A stretch of DNA of 64,000 nucleotides, from assembly GCF_009664975.1 (NCBI RefSeq), contig NZ_WJXB01000007.1, forward strand, positions 124,001 through 188,000. Direction: 5' to 3'. The notes beneath the pieces were generated by a model. The model was not told the origin of the DNA. It ran no database searches and was given only the letters and a program-made list of their open reading frames with translations. Shown here piece by piece: positions 8,554 through 17,139 of the stretch (position 1 is the first letter of the stretch; each line of letters starts with the position of its first letter). The DNA comes from Paenibacillus monticola (GTDB lineage Bacteria; Bacillota; Bacilli; Paenibacillales; Paenibacillaceae). Both the position numbers and the translations under genes were made by a program.

Positions 8554-9426
8554 ATGGCAAATGAAGCTAGTGAAGCAGCCTATACAATGGTACAACAACT
8601 CATCAACTGGAAAAGATACAAGGAAGCTATTGTGGAAGCAGAGCAAATCCTGCGACTGGAACCGGAGGACCCGAATGCCTTTGCGTTGATTTCGCAGATA
8701 TATTTATTAATGGAAGAATACGAGAAGGCATTGCATTGGACGAAGGAGACGCTTCGGCGGGAACCTGAACATGAATTGGCTTGGTTCGTGCGCGTAAGTG
8801 TGTATTACGAGACAGATGATGAGAAGTCCTTTAATGAAGCATTGCAGGAAGCCATGCGAATCGATCCTTATGAGGCTCATTATTATTTTATGAAAGCCAA
8901 TAAATTGAATAAGAAGGGTAAATTCAAGGAGGCTAAGGAGCAGCTGTTACAGGCCCTAGAGCTGAAACCGGAATCTCCGTTATATCTGGCTATGCTAAGT
9001 TATATCGAGGCACTAGTGGGAAACGACGCAGAGTCCAGTCGACTGGATCGCCAGGCTATCCAATACGATGCAGAGCTGCCTTATGTACTTATATATTTGG
9101 CATGGGCGGCGGGTTATCGCAATGACTATAAACTTAAAGAGACATACATGCGGAGTGCAGTCCGGTTAAATCCAGAGGATAAACAGTTTCAAGATGAATA
9201 TTTAGAAACACTGCAGCAAAGCAATAAGCTGTTTCGTATATTTTTATGGCCAAGGAAGTATATACGTAAGCTGAAACGATGGCAGATTCTGGCCTCATGG
9301 ATCATTGCCTGGCTTTTATTTAAACCGCTCATCCTTCTTTTTATTGTGTTATACGTGCTTGCACATTGGGTAACCAAGGGTGTTGTACACGTGCGAGTAT
9401 TCGGTTGGAGACGAAGAAATTCTTGA
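8554..9426 (+). CDS. TPR-repeat protein with C-terminal membrane anchor
   Basis: A 290-aa protein. Residues 1-215 are TPR-like helical repeats, seen as recurrent Y..A...AEQILRLEPEDPNAFALIS, YEKALHWTKETLRREPEHELAW and GKFKEAKEQLLQALELKPESPLY patterns. Residues about 235-280 are basic then strongly hydrophobic (WIIAWLLFKPLILLFIVLYVLA), giving one or two membrane segments at the C-terminus. GGGAGGG lies 7 nt before the ATG. It follows the AAA+ gene directly, so it may act as the scaffold or membrane receptor for that ATPase. No more specific function is visible. Confidence 0.85.
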   Translation: MANEASEAAYTMVQQLINWKRYKEAIVEAEQILRLEPEDPNAFALISQIYLLMEEYEKALHWTKETLRREPEHELAWFVRVSVYYETDDEKSFNEALQEAMRIDPYEAHYYFMKANKLNKKGKFKEAKEQLLQALELKPESPLYLAMLSYIEALVGNDAESSRLDRQAIQYDAELPYVLIYLAWAAGYRNDYKLKETYMRSAVRLNPEDKQFQDEYLETLQQSNKLFRIFLWPRKYIRKLKRWQILASWIIAWLLFKPLILLFIVLYVLAHWVTKGVVHVRVFGWRRRNS

Positions 9427-9473
9427 GATTCACGACAGCAGAACATTCTGCGCCTATTTGAATATCTAATTGC

Positions 9474-9510
9474 AGCCCACATCTTGAGGTCATGGTGTGG
9501 GCTATATTTT
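9474..9510 (+). terminator. Rho-independent terminator of the AAA/TPR unit
   Basis: The stem AGCCCACA (9474-9481) pairs with TGTGGGCT (9496-9503) and is followed by ATATTTTT. It lies about 50 bp after the TPR stop codon. Confidence 0.75.
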
Positions 9511-9516
9511 TAGAAT

Positions 9517-9837
9517 GTGGATGCTTTAAAAAAAGCTGTGATTGAACTAATGTCTGAGAAATCTTTTGATGATATTACGATACAGGAGCTTTCTGATAAG
9601 GAAAATGTCAGTCGTGAGACTATCTATCTTCAGTATATGGACAAATTTGATCTGTTGGACAAGCTTTCTCAATGATGTTAGCGAGTAAATGAGCCCCTTA
9701 CTTTCGAACTTGGTTCGTTAAATTTGTGGTTTCTGCTTATGTAGGAGTAGTGGAATGGTGGTTTACTAGCGAAAAGCCTATTTCGCATCAGGCCTTAGCA
9801 GAATAATTGGGAACATTGGGAGAGTGGATTTGCGATT
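9517..9837 (+). pseudogene. Broken TetR-family regulator remnant
   Basis: From 9517 the plus strand reads a TetR-like N-terminus (LKKAVIELMSEKSFDDITIQ, then ELSDKENVSRETIYLQYMDK) that ends at a stop at 9673. About 45 bp later another frame gives a piece typical of the C-terminus of the same type (FVVSAYVGVVEWWFTSEKPI), with a stop inside it. The gene is interrupted by at least one deletion or frameshift and one nonsense codon, and its middle is missing. No ribosome binding site of note precedes it. Confidence 0.7.
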
Positions 9838-9862
9838 AGAGCGAATTCGCTATCCTGCTTGG

Positions 9863-9967
9863 TCATTCCTTTGAATCTGCAGAAGCACCTAAAATTTTTG
9901 GCGCAATTATAGCAAACTGTGAGCGCTCAGTCTCACTAAGGCCATCGATTCTAACATGTAGTTGACG
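9863..9967 (-). pseudogene. Orphan C-terminal coding fragment, unidentified
   Basis: In one minus-strand frame, codons ending at a TGA at 9863-9865 read HVRIDGLSETERSQFAIIAP then KILGASADSKE, which looks like the natural end of a protein rather than random translation. There is no start region. It lies between the TetR remnant and the merR gene, in a stretch (9427-10107) with no intact gene. I cannot name the parent family. Confidence 0.3.
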
Positions 9968-10107
9968 CTCGATTTCGACTATCTTTGGGGGAAACCTGCA
10001 ATGCTACTTTGAGGTTTGTTCGTTGTGTTTAAAACTAATACCCAAAGTGTTCCCCTTCCATCAGCAAATACACTTTGGTTCAAGCCTTAATTGTTCATTA
10101 CTCTCTC

Positions 10108-10557
10108 TCACGTCTTACGAACAGAGAGCGAGTAAAACACATCGGCATGCATATGTTGAATTTTGTCCCAGTTGCCGGGATTGGTCGTATCTGGTGATCG
10201 GTGCTCCAGAATGTCCAGATATAGGGCTGTTTTTTGTTCCAAATGGGCTACATACCGTTTGGCTTCTTCGAGCTTAACGAGCGCCACCTCTTTATGCTCC
10301 ATCATGAGTGCGCTGCGTTGCGGAATGGTTGAATCTCCTTCGAGACAGAGATCGATGTACTTTTTGATGACTTCAATCGGCATCCCGGACTGCTTGAGAC
10401 ATCTGATGCCATGCAGCCAGTTGATTGATTCTTCGTCGAACAGCCGGATATTATTCTCATTTCGCTGTACGCTTGGTACCAACCCTTTATCGGTGTAAAA
10501 GCGTACAGCGTGCTCGGTGAGTCCAGTTATCAGGGCGGCTTCTTTGACCTTATACAT
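10108..10557 (-). CDS. MerR-family transcriptional regulator
   Basis: A 149-aa protein. The N-terminal winged helix reads YKVKEAALITGLTEHAVRFY, DKGLVPSVQRNENNIRLFDE, then a dimerisation coiled coil (about residues 78-118, KEVALVKLEEAKRYVAHLEQ). There is no cysteine pattern for metal sensing, so it is like the AdhR-type MerR proteins that respond to reactive carbonyl stress. AAGGAGGATTACAC precedes the ATG. It is divergent from an aldo/keto reductase whose promoter has the MerR-type 19-bp spacer, so that gene is the likely target. Confidence 0.9.
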   Translation of the reverse strand: MYKVKEAALITGLTEHAVRFYTDKGLVPSVQRNENNIRLFDEESINWLHGIRCLKQSGMPIEVIKKYIDLCLEGDSTIPQRSALMMEHKEVALVKLEEAKRYVAHLEQKTALYLDILEHRSPDTTNPGNWDKIQHMHADVFYSLSVRKT

Positions 10558-10590
10558 GTGTAATCCTCCTTGAAAAAATTATAAGACTGC

Positions 10591-10621
10591 TTGACTTCGT
10601 GTAACACGAAGGCGATAGGCT
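10591..10621 (+). promoter_or_regulatory. MerR-type promoter with 19-bp spacer and internal operator
   Basis: The -35 element TTGACT (10591-10596) and the -10-like TAGGCT (10616-10621) are separated by 19 bp rather than 17. The spacer holds the perfect inverted repeat CTTCGTG-TAA-CACGAAG (10595-10611). This is the classic arrangement in which a MerR protein untwists a long spacer to activate transcription. It points rightward to the aldo/keto reductase gene. Confidence 0.8.
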
Positions 10622-10726
10622 TATTGTAATACAACTTAGACGTAAGCGGAATCCCCACTTCAGTGCCCGATTCCCGATAAATGCGCCGTTTGCTGTTGTA
10701 CATTTGAATACTGGGAGGAATTTACA

Positions 10727-11578
10727 ATGCTAACCGTAACATTGAACAATGGTGTAAAAATGCCGATCATCGGCTTTGGTGTCTACCAAGTTCCGGATGC
10801 TGAAGAGTGCGAGAATTCCGTATATGAAGCGCTGATGGCTGGTTACCGTCTGATCGACACCGCGGCCGGTTACCTTAACGAGGAAGCGGTAGGACGCGCG
10901 ATCAAGCGTAGCGGTGTGCCGCGTGAGGAGCTGTTCATCACAACCAAGCTTTGGATTCAGGATGCCGGCTACGAGAGTGCCAAGCAAGCTTTTGCTAAAT
11001 CCTTGAAGAAGCTGCAGCTAGACTATCTCGATCTATATCTTATTCACCAGCCGTTCGGCGATTACTACGGCGCTTGGCGTGCAATGGAAGACCTGTACCG
11101 CGAAGGTAAGATCAAGGCGATCGGTGTCAGCAACTTTCTACCCGACCGTCTAATGGACCTTATCGTGCATAACGAAATCGTGCCCGCGGTGAACCAGATC
11201 GAAACGCACCCGTTCTACCAGCAGACAGAGAGCGCTAATTTTATGAAAGAACAGGGAGTTCAACACCAATCGTGGGCCCCGTTTGCTGAAGGACTTAACA
11301 ACATATTCGGGAACGAAGTGCTGGCCTCGATCGCAAAAAAATACAACAAGTCCATCGCCCAGGTTGTTTTGCGCTGGCTTGTTCAGCGTGATGTCGTTGT
11401 CATTCCAAAATCGGTGAGAAAAGAGCGAATCGTCGAAAACTTCAACATTTTCGATTTTGAGTTGAGTGCGGACGATATCGAACAAATCTCCGTACTCGAT
11501 ACGCGTGAAAGTCTTTTCTTATCCTACCATGATCCGAAATTCGCCAAGATGCTGGGCACCTTGAGAGTGGATCTGTGA
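10727..11578 (+). CDS. Aldo/keto reductase
   Basis: A 283-aa TIM-barrel oxidoreductase with the usual catalytic tetrad in view: D44 and Y49 (RLIDTAAGYLNEEAVG), K74 (FITTKLW) and H107 (YLIHQPF). The NADPH-binding IPKSVRKERIVENFNIF is near the C-terminus. It reduces aldehydes or ketones with NADPH in the cytosol. The length is normal for AKR5-like bacterial enzymes. GGGAGGA lies 8 nt before the ATG. The MerR-controlled promoter suggests induction by reactive carbonyls, a common pairing. Confidence 0.92.
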   Translation: MLTVTLNNGVKMPIIGFGVYQVPDAEECENSVYEALMAGYRLIDTAAGYLNEEAVGRAIKRSGVPREELFITTKLWIQDAGYESAKQAFAKSLKKLQLDYLDLYLIHQPFGDYYGAWRAMEDLYREGKIKAIGVSNFLPDRLMDLIVHNEIVPAVNQIETHPFYQQTESANFMKEQGVQHQSWAPFAEGLNNIFGNEVLASIAKKYNKSIAQVVLRWLVQRDVVVIPKSVRKERIVENFNIFDFELSADDIEQISVLDTRESLFLSYHDPKFAKMLGTLRVDL

Positions 11579-11621
11579 ACCTTGATCGAACCGCAAACTA
11601 ATCACGCATTTATCTTCAACT

Positions 11622-11662
11622 AGTAAAGAAAGGACAGGGCGTCTCCCTGTCCTTTCTTTACT
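11622..11662 (+). terminator. Terminator after the aldo/keto reductase
   Basis: A perfect 18-bp stem, AGTAAAGAAAGGACAGGG (11622-11639), is closed by CGTCT and its complement at 11645-11662, about 45 bp after the stop codon. The T-rich 3' arm may serve as the U-tract. The hairpin would also work in the other direction. Confidence 0.75.
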
Positions 11663-11835
11663 TGCACTGCAAATTTTAAGTATAGCAAAACTGCTGCTAG
11701 CAGTGTACCGAAATCTATACTCTCACCGATGCAGGTAACACAGAACCCCCGAGACCTCTTATAACTACCCTGCCATTAGCTTAATGGCTATGACATTCCA
11801 ACACTTTATTTTCTCAGTCTACAAGTTCATTTGCT

Positions 11836-12012
11836 TATGTTAATGATCTGATGACCTCTCCAATGGAGCTATTTTCGGGCAAGGAAGCCAAGCTAACAAT
11901 TGCATCAACAACCGAATCGGGATCTTTATCATCTCTAGGGTTTTGTTCGGTTTTCATATTGCCTGGATCGAACATGTTCACGACTATCCCATATTTCCTT
12001 CCGTCTTTCACA
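11836..12012 (-). pseudogene. 3' fragment of a short-chain dehydrogenase gene
   Basis: A minus-strand frame ending at TAA 11836-11838 reads GIVVNMFDPGNMKTEQNP, then DSVVDAIVSLASLP and IGEVIRSLT. This is the C-terminal part of a short-chain dehydrogenase/reductase (the DPGNMKTEQNP stretch corresponds to the PG motif after the catalytic region). The Rossmann and catalytic parts are absent. The fragment abuts the 3' end of the isochorismatase gene, as if that gene had been inserted or recombined over the rest. The 11663-11835 stretch holds nothing else I recognise. Confidence 0.65.
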
Positions 12013-12029
12013 CTGCAGCAATCCGCTTT

Positions 12030-12596
12030 CTACACCAATGTTTCCATCCAAGCATCCACGGTTAGTACCTCGGCATGGCGAGGGAATACTTTCTCGTTGA
12101 GCACTCGATGAACCTCGGGATCGGCATCTAGACAAGCATCGGAAAGAACGGTAATGGCAAAATCCTTATCCGCCGCTTCACATAATGTGGACAGTACTAC
12201 CCCACTTGTTGCAATGCCACTGAGAATCAGCGTATCAATCCCGCGGGTGTGAAGAAGAGTTTCCAGTTCGCTACCAGAAAACGCGCTGACGCGGAACTTG
12301 TCGACAACTGGCTCTCCCGATAGGGGCTGCACGGAGTCATGGATTTGCATCGACGTGTCCTGAGCGGTCTTTCCGCTGTTGCCAGCCTTTTTGCCAAACA
12401 TCTTATTGCGTGGACTAATTTGAACTTCTTCACGAACAGCTACTCCTATAAAAATCACGGGGATGTCATGCTTACGAGCTGCCTCTACTGCTCTCTGAAA
12501 CGGCAGCAGGTCACCCTCCTGTTTCGCATATATTGAGACAATGATGTTCTGCATATCCATAACCAACAGTGTAGTATTGTTCTGGTGATTCGCCAT
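12030..12596 (-). CDS. Isochorismatase-like hydrolase, catalytic cysteine position is Gly
   Basis: A 188-aa Rossmann-like hydrolase with LLVMDMQN (catalytic Asp) at the N-terminus, VDKFRVSAFSGSELE (catalytic Lys region) and LSGIATSGVVLSTLCEAADK. In cysteine hydrolases of this superfamily the nucleophile sits in the TxxCV segment; here that segment reads TSGVV, so the Cys is replaced by Gly, as in true isochorismatases and some uncharacterised members. ATG 12596 is preferred over GTG 12605 because GAGGAG is about 10 nt upstream of the ATG. It is divergent from a TetR gene with two shared operators. The substrate is unknown. Confidence 0.85.
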   Translation of the reverse strand: MANHQNNTTLLVMDMQNIIVSIYAKQEGDLLPFQRAVEAARKHDIPVIFIGVAVREEVQISPRNKMFGKKAGNSGKTAQDTSMQIHDSVQPLSGEPVVDKFRVSAFSGSELETLLHTRGIDTLILSGIATSGVVLSTLCEAADKDFAITVLSDACLDADPEVHRVLNEKVFPRHAEVLTVDAWMETLV

Positions 12597-12629
12597 GGGT
12601 TGCACACTCCTCTTCTATCGATTAATATT

Positions 12630-12649
12630 AAGTGGAGAACTCTCCGCTT
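12630..12649. promoter_or_regulatory. Operator copy 1 between isochorismatase and tetR
   Basis: AAGTGGAGAACTCTCCGCTT is a near-palindrome around GGAGAACTCTCC. It is preceded by ATATTA, the same context as copy 2 37 bp downstream. It is the likely binding site of the adjacent TetR protein. Confidence 0.7.
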
Positions 12650-12666
12650 ATCTTCTATCTGATATT

Positions 12667-12686
12667 AAACGGAGAACTCTCCACTT
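12667..12686. promoter_or_regulatory. Operator copy 2 between isochorismatase and tetR
   Basis: AAACGGAGAACTCTCCACTT repeats copy 1 with three differences. The two sites lie in direct repetition (37 bp, about 3.5 helical turns apart) in the divergent promoter region. Confidence 0.7.
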
Positions 12687-12726
12687 GTCAAGGAGAGGGC
12701 CGACAATGAATGGGAAGTGATGGACA

Positions 12727-13323
12727 ATGAAACAAGCGAAGTCAAACGGCCGTTCCGAACGCCGGGACGCCGCTGAGAACCGCCAGCGTATTTTGGATGT
12801 AGCCTTTACGTTATTTGAGCTGCAAGGAGTCGAAGATGTCAGTATGAATCAGATTGCCGCCGAAGCGCAGATCGGATCAGGAACGCTGTACCGCAGATAT
12901 CACAATAAAAGTGAATTATGCATGGACTTAATCAAAGACAGTAAGGAACTTTTGTTCGAGGATATTGAGGTATACCAGGAAGAGAACGCAGCCCGACCGC
13001 CGGCCGAGCGATTGCGGGGACTGCTTGCTTTATTCATTAAGTTCAAAGAGAAAAATGCGCAGCTCCTTGCAGGTATCGAGAATTCTTTCTCTTCAGGGGC
13101 TCAATCCAGAACCGAAAGTCCACTATATATCGAATTACATGAACTTGTAGTCAGACTTTTTGAAGAAATGGCAGCGCAAAACGGAGACCCCCAGCCAGAC
13201 AGCGTGTTCAGAACGGATATGCTATTGACTGCCCTGAGTAGCAATTCCTATCTATTCCAAAAAAATATGCGTGGCCTTTCTCCCGAGAGTATTTTGGAGC
13301 AATTGTGCCAGACATTCATTTAA
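12727..13323 (+). CDS. TetR-family transcriptional regulator
   Basis: A 198-aa protein with the N-terminal helix-turn-helix RQRILDVAFTLFELQGVEDV, SMNQIAAEAQIGSGTLYRRY and HNKSELCMDLI. The C-terminal ligand-binding half is unassigned. It is divergent from the isochorismatase-like hydrolase, with two matching operators between them, so it probably represses both genes. The ATG at 12727 is weakly served (GGAAG about 10 nt upstream). An upstream ATG at 12719 is in another frame. Confidence 0.88.
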   Translation: MKQAKSNGRSERRDAAENRQRILDVAFTLFELQGVEDVSMNQIAAEAQIGSGTLYRRYHNKSELCMDLIKDSKELLFEDIEVYQEENAARPPAERLRGLLALFIKFKEKNAQLLAGIENSFSSGAQSRTESPLYIELHELVVRLFEEMAAQNGDPQPDSVFRTDMLLTALSSNSYLFQKNMRGLSPESILEQLCQTFI

Positions 13324-13335
13324 AAATTTAAATAC

Positions 13336-13386
13336 GAATAAGTCTTGTTCAACCCGGCAGTCTGCCGAATGAACAAGGCTTATTCT
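13336..13386 (+). terminator. Terminator after tetR
   Basis: The stem AATAAG-T-CTTGTTCA (from 13337) pairs with TGAACAAGGCTTATT (to about 13384) and encloses a second small stem, CGGCAGTCTGCCG. It lies between convergent genes and can serve both. Confidence 0.65.
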
Positions 13387-13427
13387 GAATTATTTGTGTC
13401 GGTCGGAGTAGCGCAGGTAGCGACCGT

Positions 13428-16235
13428 TTATTGAATCAACTGTTGAAGCTCAGCTGTACTTGCTGTGTACTGTGGCTTGAATTCCTTGGATGCCATATAA
13501 TTGGCCAAGCTGAACAGGAATTGTCTCCCTTCCAGTGTTTCGCCTGCTTTACCTGCGTCTAAAGCGCATACCATCAGGTTCCCAGAGCCAACTTGACATT
13601 CAAAGAGGAAACCGAGCTTATGATTGCGCTCAAAGTTATCAATGGTCTGCACGATGGGGCTCCATTCCCGGTTGACTCCGTCCATAATGATCGACTTCGA
13701 GTTCTGAACGAGACTCCACCAAGGGAAGGTGGAATATTCTTCGCACGGAAAGTCACGGAACACAGGGTGGCTGTTGTTGATCATAAGCCCCATAGTACCG
13801 ACAGGTACCGGCCGGTTCACACTCTCAGAAATGGATCGGAACATCGGGTAGCACCAGAAATCCGTACAATAGAAGCCTTCAATAGCGTTGTGGAGCGACT
13901 CCGGGTTCGGCATAAGCAATACATTCCCACCTTGCTCCAGTAGCGCAAGCGCCTCATCAGAAAGCTCCTCGAATACGTGAATACCCTCAAGCATGTTGTC
14001 GTTCTGCTCCGGATAAATCCACAGGTCGTAGGTCTTGCGGATATCTGTGCCCACGATCTGTAGGTTGAATACGCTTTTGGTCATGTGCTTGACGGCTGGA
14101 AGATCAATGTTCAGGTCGCAGATATCGATGTAATTCGCCCCCGCCGGGATTTTGGTTTCGGTTGTGCCCTCAGCCAGCGTACCACTATCTGCGGTCAGCT
14201 CCCAGTGAAGTTCGAGGTTATCAGGGGTCCCGCTCCGGTACCAGCTCAGCTCGACGCTGGTGGTGAAGCGTTCTCCAGAGAGATAATTATACTTCGGAAA
14301 TCTCGCCATCAGGACAGCATCGCTGCAGAAAGTGCGCCATTCCTCAGGCGTTATCATTCCTTTGGAATCCATAAAAGCATCAAGGATGCCGACTAGCGCT
14401 GTCCCTTGTCCGCTGAAATCCTGCAGGTCCAACAGTTGGAAACCAGCAAGTCTCCGCGAGCGGAAAGCGGCCTCCAATTCCTCTTTGTAGCAGGCTACAG
14501 CTAACTGTCCCGAGCACTCGAAATATTTGGCAGCGAGATGTCCCAGCCCTTTACTTTCCAACCGTTCGCGGAAGATTTTGAAATTCTCAGCTTTGAGCGG
14601 TCCTTTGTACTTCTCGATTTCCTCATAATTTGGATAGGTCGCATATTGCCCGATCTCATGTGAGATCACAGGAATCCGTGGAATCCATTCCCCTGCTGCA
14701 TCGCCGAGTTCAACAGTCTTAGCTTCGGTGCCATACTGGATCTGGATTGTACCTCCAGCCTCAACGTCCACTACTTCCCCATTTCGTAAATCTGGAGGAA
14801 TGATCTGGTCGTCATAATCCTTCATTGTTCCTGGCAGGTCAGTCTGGACATGTCCCAAAGGTGCGTCGCACATCGCATAGGAGCCCCTGAATAACCGGTC
14901 CCTGGAAAAGCGCACTCCGCTAAAGAAATCATCATGCTCCAGAATGGATGGTAAAAATTGATGGTTATTGGAACCCTGTGTGTATAGGTGTCTGTTATCA
15001 AATGTTTTATAGTCTTTCAAAATAGAATCTATCTTCGTTTTGCTGCCCCATAGCTCATTGCCGAGTGACATCATAACGAAGGAAGGATGATTGCCGAATG
15101 CTTGCAAAATGGCATATCCTTCGCTGACCAGATAATCCTGCTCCGCTTGGTTATGTCCCTCATCGGTTTCTTCCGTAATCGTTCCCCAAAACGGAAGTTC
15201 CGGCTCCATGTAAATGCCGAGCATGTCTGCAGCGGTAAAGGCTGCTTCCGGCGGACAGCAAGTGTGGAAACGATAATGATTAATGCCGTAAGACTTGGAA
15301 ATCCCAAGGATTCTAAGCCATTCTTCTACATCTGTTGGTGCATATCCGGTCAGCGGGAAGATCAGACCGTCATGTTTGCCGCGAAGAAAAGTCTTCTCTC
15401 CGTTGATCGTAAATTTGTCGCCATCCGTTTTGAATGCCCCTAGGCCGAAGATCAGCTCGTATCGGTCAATGGCTGCGCCTTCATTGTTTTTCAGGGTGAT
15501 GCTGATGTTGTACAGGTTGGGCGTGGCTTCGCTCCAGAGCTGAGCGTCCTTACCCAACTCGTAGACGATGGTGAACTCGCTCGATGATATGGTGAACTCC
15601 TGCTCGGGCACCGAATGCGTTGCCAGACCGTTAAAGCTTGCGGCTGCTACAGTAACTGGTCCTTCGGCTATACCTTTCAGGGATGCTGTAATTCTGACCG
15701 ACCGTACCGACAAATCTGGATCTAGTCGAATTCCACTCAAATACGACTCACCGTAGAACTGCAGCTCAATCCGTCCAGTGATTCCATTCCAGTTGGTCTG
15801 GGTATCCGGCGAAGTTAAATGTCCGCCTTTGGTCGGATAACCGGTATTGTCGACACGGACGGTGATCGTCTGCTTGCCTGCCCGAAGGTGTCCGGTCAGT
15901 TCGTAAACATGAGGGGTGTTCAGACTGTCACGACTGCCAATCTCTTGGCCGTCCAGCCAGACTGTCGTCAGCCGTGTTCGCTCCAGATATAGAAAACACG
16001 CCTTATCGGCGAGCTCGTCCGGAATTATTACCTCTTTCGAATACCAGGCCGATCCTTCAAACATGTATTCTTCCGTCAGAGCACCGATTAGAACATCCTC
16101 GTTCTTCGGTCCCTTGCGGGCGTACGACGTCGTACCTGGCAATGTTATGACATCCGAAAAAGGGAACTGCTGCCCCTGTTTCTCTGCATCCAATTGCAAC
16201 TTCCATTCGCCTTCAAGGCTGATCATTGTCTGCAA
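13428..16235 (-). CDS. GH2-type glycoside hydrolase (beta-galactosidase/glucuronidase-like)
   Basis: A 935-aa protein without a signal peptide, so probably cytosolic. A jelly-roll sugar-binding domain (about 1-160, with VWLDGQEIGSRDS and VRVDNTGYPTKGG) is followed by an Ig-like domain and a TIM barrel. The barrel carries the acid/base SLGNELWG (E near 394) and the nucleophile ISHEIGQY (E near 527), then a long C-terminal region of over 300 residues. This is a clan GH-A, GH2-like exo-glycosidase; the exact sugar is not visible. The start is unusual: AGGAG lies 8 nt before TTG 16235, while GTG 16244 touches it and ATG 16226 is 17 nt away. Gene neighbours do not form a sugar operon. Confidence 0.85.
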   Translation of the reverse strand: MQTMISLEGEWKLQLDAEKQGQQFPFSDVITLPGTTSYARKGPKNEDVLIGALTEEYMFEGSAWYSKEVIIPDELADKACFLYLERTRLTTVWLDGQEIGSRDSLNTPHVYELTGHLRAGKQTITVRVDNTGYPTKGGHLTSPDTQTNWNGITGRIELQFYGESYLSGIRLDPDLSVRSVRITASLKGIAEGPVTVAAASFNGLATHSVPEQEFTISSSEFTIVYELGKDAQLWSEATPNLYNISITLKNNEGAAIDRYELIFGLGAFKTDGDKFTINGEKTFLRGKHDGLIFPLTGYAPTDVEEWLRILGISKSYGINHYRFHTCCPPEAAFTAADMLGIYMEPELPFWGTITEETDEGHNQAEQDYLVSEGYAILQAFGNHPSFVMMSLGNELWGSKTKIDSILKDYKTFDNRHLYTQGSNNHQFLPSILEHDDFFSGVRFSRDRLFRGSYAMCDAPLGHVQTDLPGTMKDYDDQIIPPDLRNGEVVDVEAGGTIQIQYGTEAKTVELGDAAGEWIPRIPVISHEIGQYATYPNYEEIEKYKGPLKAENFKIFRERLESKGLGHLAAKYFECSGQLAVACYKEELEAAFRSRRLAGFQLLDLQDFSGQGTALVGILDAFMDSKGMITPEEWRTFCSDAVLMARFPKYNYLSGERFTTSVELSWYRSGTPDNLELHWELTADSGTLAEGTTETKIPAGANYIDICDLNIDLPAVKHMTKSVFNLQIVGTDIRKTYDLWIYPEQNDNMLEGIHVFEELSDEALALLEQGGNVLLMPNPESLHNAIEGFYCTDFWCYPMFRSISESVNRPVPVGTMGLMINNSHPVFRDFPCEEYSTFPWWSLVQNSKSIIMDGVNREWSPIVQTIDNFERNHKLGFLFECQVGSGNLMVCALDAGKAGETLEGRQFLFSLANYMASKEFKPQYTASTAELQQLIQ

Positions 16236-16244
16236 AATTATCAC

Positions 16245-16587
16245 TCCTATGTCTCTGAATCTGCATATGCTCGTTGTCGATAAGCAATGCCCGAATTATA
16301 CGCTATCCATTTTCCTTAGTACAGGAATATCCTCACAATTCACTAAGAACAAATCGAGCAATAAAGTTACTTATCTTCGGGGGAAGATCCAGCTAAGAAT
16401 TCAGAAACCGGATGCGGAACATATGGCTCCTCCAGGCTCTCAATTCCAGCTGCATTCTTCTGAACAGATGTGTCGAATAATAGTCCTTGATCTATTAATG
16501 AACTTTCTGGTTGAAAAATTTCTATCTGGAGATAACAAAAAACGCCACCACACATAGTGATGACGCTGTAATCCAACGAACGGCAAG
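16245..16587. other. Intergenic stretch, no gene recognised
   Basis: About 340 bp between the VOC gene and the GH2 gene. Short frames on both strands show no family resemblance, and I see no hairpin with a U-tract. It should contain the promoter of the GH2 gene, since AGGAG lies at its left end. Confidence 0.5.
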
Positions 16588-16968
16588 TTACTTCTTTTCC
16601 ATAACCGCAAAGTAGTTATTCTCATCATCGGCAAAGTTGAATACGCGACCCGAAGGCATACTAACCAAATCTCCGACCGTTATGTCTTTCTCCTTAAAAG
16701 CCTGATACAAACTGTCAAGATCGTCGCTGTAAAGCATGATTGAAGGAGTGTTTAGGTTAAGCTCTGGCTCCATCTGGGCAATGAATTGCTTGTTATGAAG
16801 CACGAAGGACGTTTGCGCGCCTTGCTGAGGGGCGATTTCAATCCACCGTAGCCCTTGGCCATTATCCTCTTCCGAAACGACGATAAAGCCGACTTTTTCC
16901 GTCCAAAACCGCATTGCTTGCTCTTGATCATTCATGTACAGCATAATTTGACCGATTTGATTAATCAT
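16588..16968 (-). CDS. VOC-family (glyoxalase/bleomycin-resistance-like) protein
   Basis: A 126-aa protein with paired beta-alpha-beta-beta-beta modules: QIMLYMNDQEQAMRFWTEKV and GFIVVSEED in the first half, SIMLYSDDLDSLYQAFKEK and FNFADDENNYFAVMEK in the second. Size and motifs fit the vicinal oxygen chelate superfamily. GGGAGAATAAAAC precedes the ATG. The function is unassigned; members include lyases, dioxygenases and drug-binding proteins. The 17 to 170 bp beyond its start contain no further gene. Confidence 0.88.
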   Translation of the reverse strand: MINQIGQIMLYMNDQEQAMRFWTEKVGFIVVSEEDNGQGLRWIEIAPQQGAQTSFVLHNKQFIAQMEPELNLNTPSIMLYSDDLDSLYQAFKEKDITVGDLVSMPSGRVFNFADDENNYFAVMEKK

Positions 16969-17139
16969 GTTTTATTCTCCCTACTATTCAAATTAGCTAA
17001 TGAAATCGCCAGCCCTATATCCAGCATAACGCAGCTATCTTAATATAATCAATTTTCATACCCGAAAACAAGTCGAGTCGGTTGTTCGCAGGCAACAGTA
17101 TTCATTATCGCTATTATTCTTTGCAATAATTTTATCTAA

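Noticed and set aside
16367..16576. 69-codon minus-strand frame between the GH2 and VOC genes
   Set aside because: No ribosome site, no recognisable family, and other frames across the same DNA are equally open.
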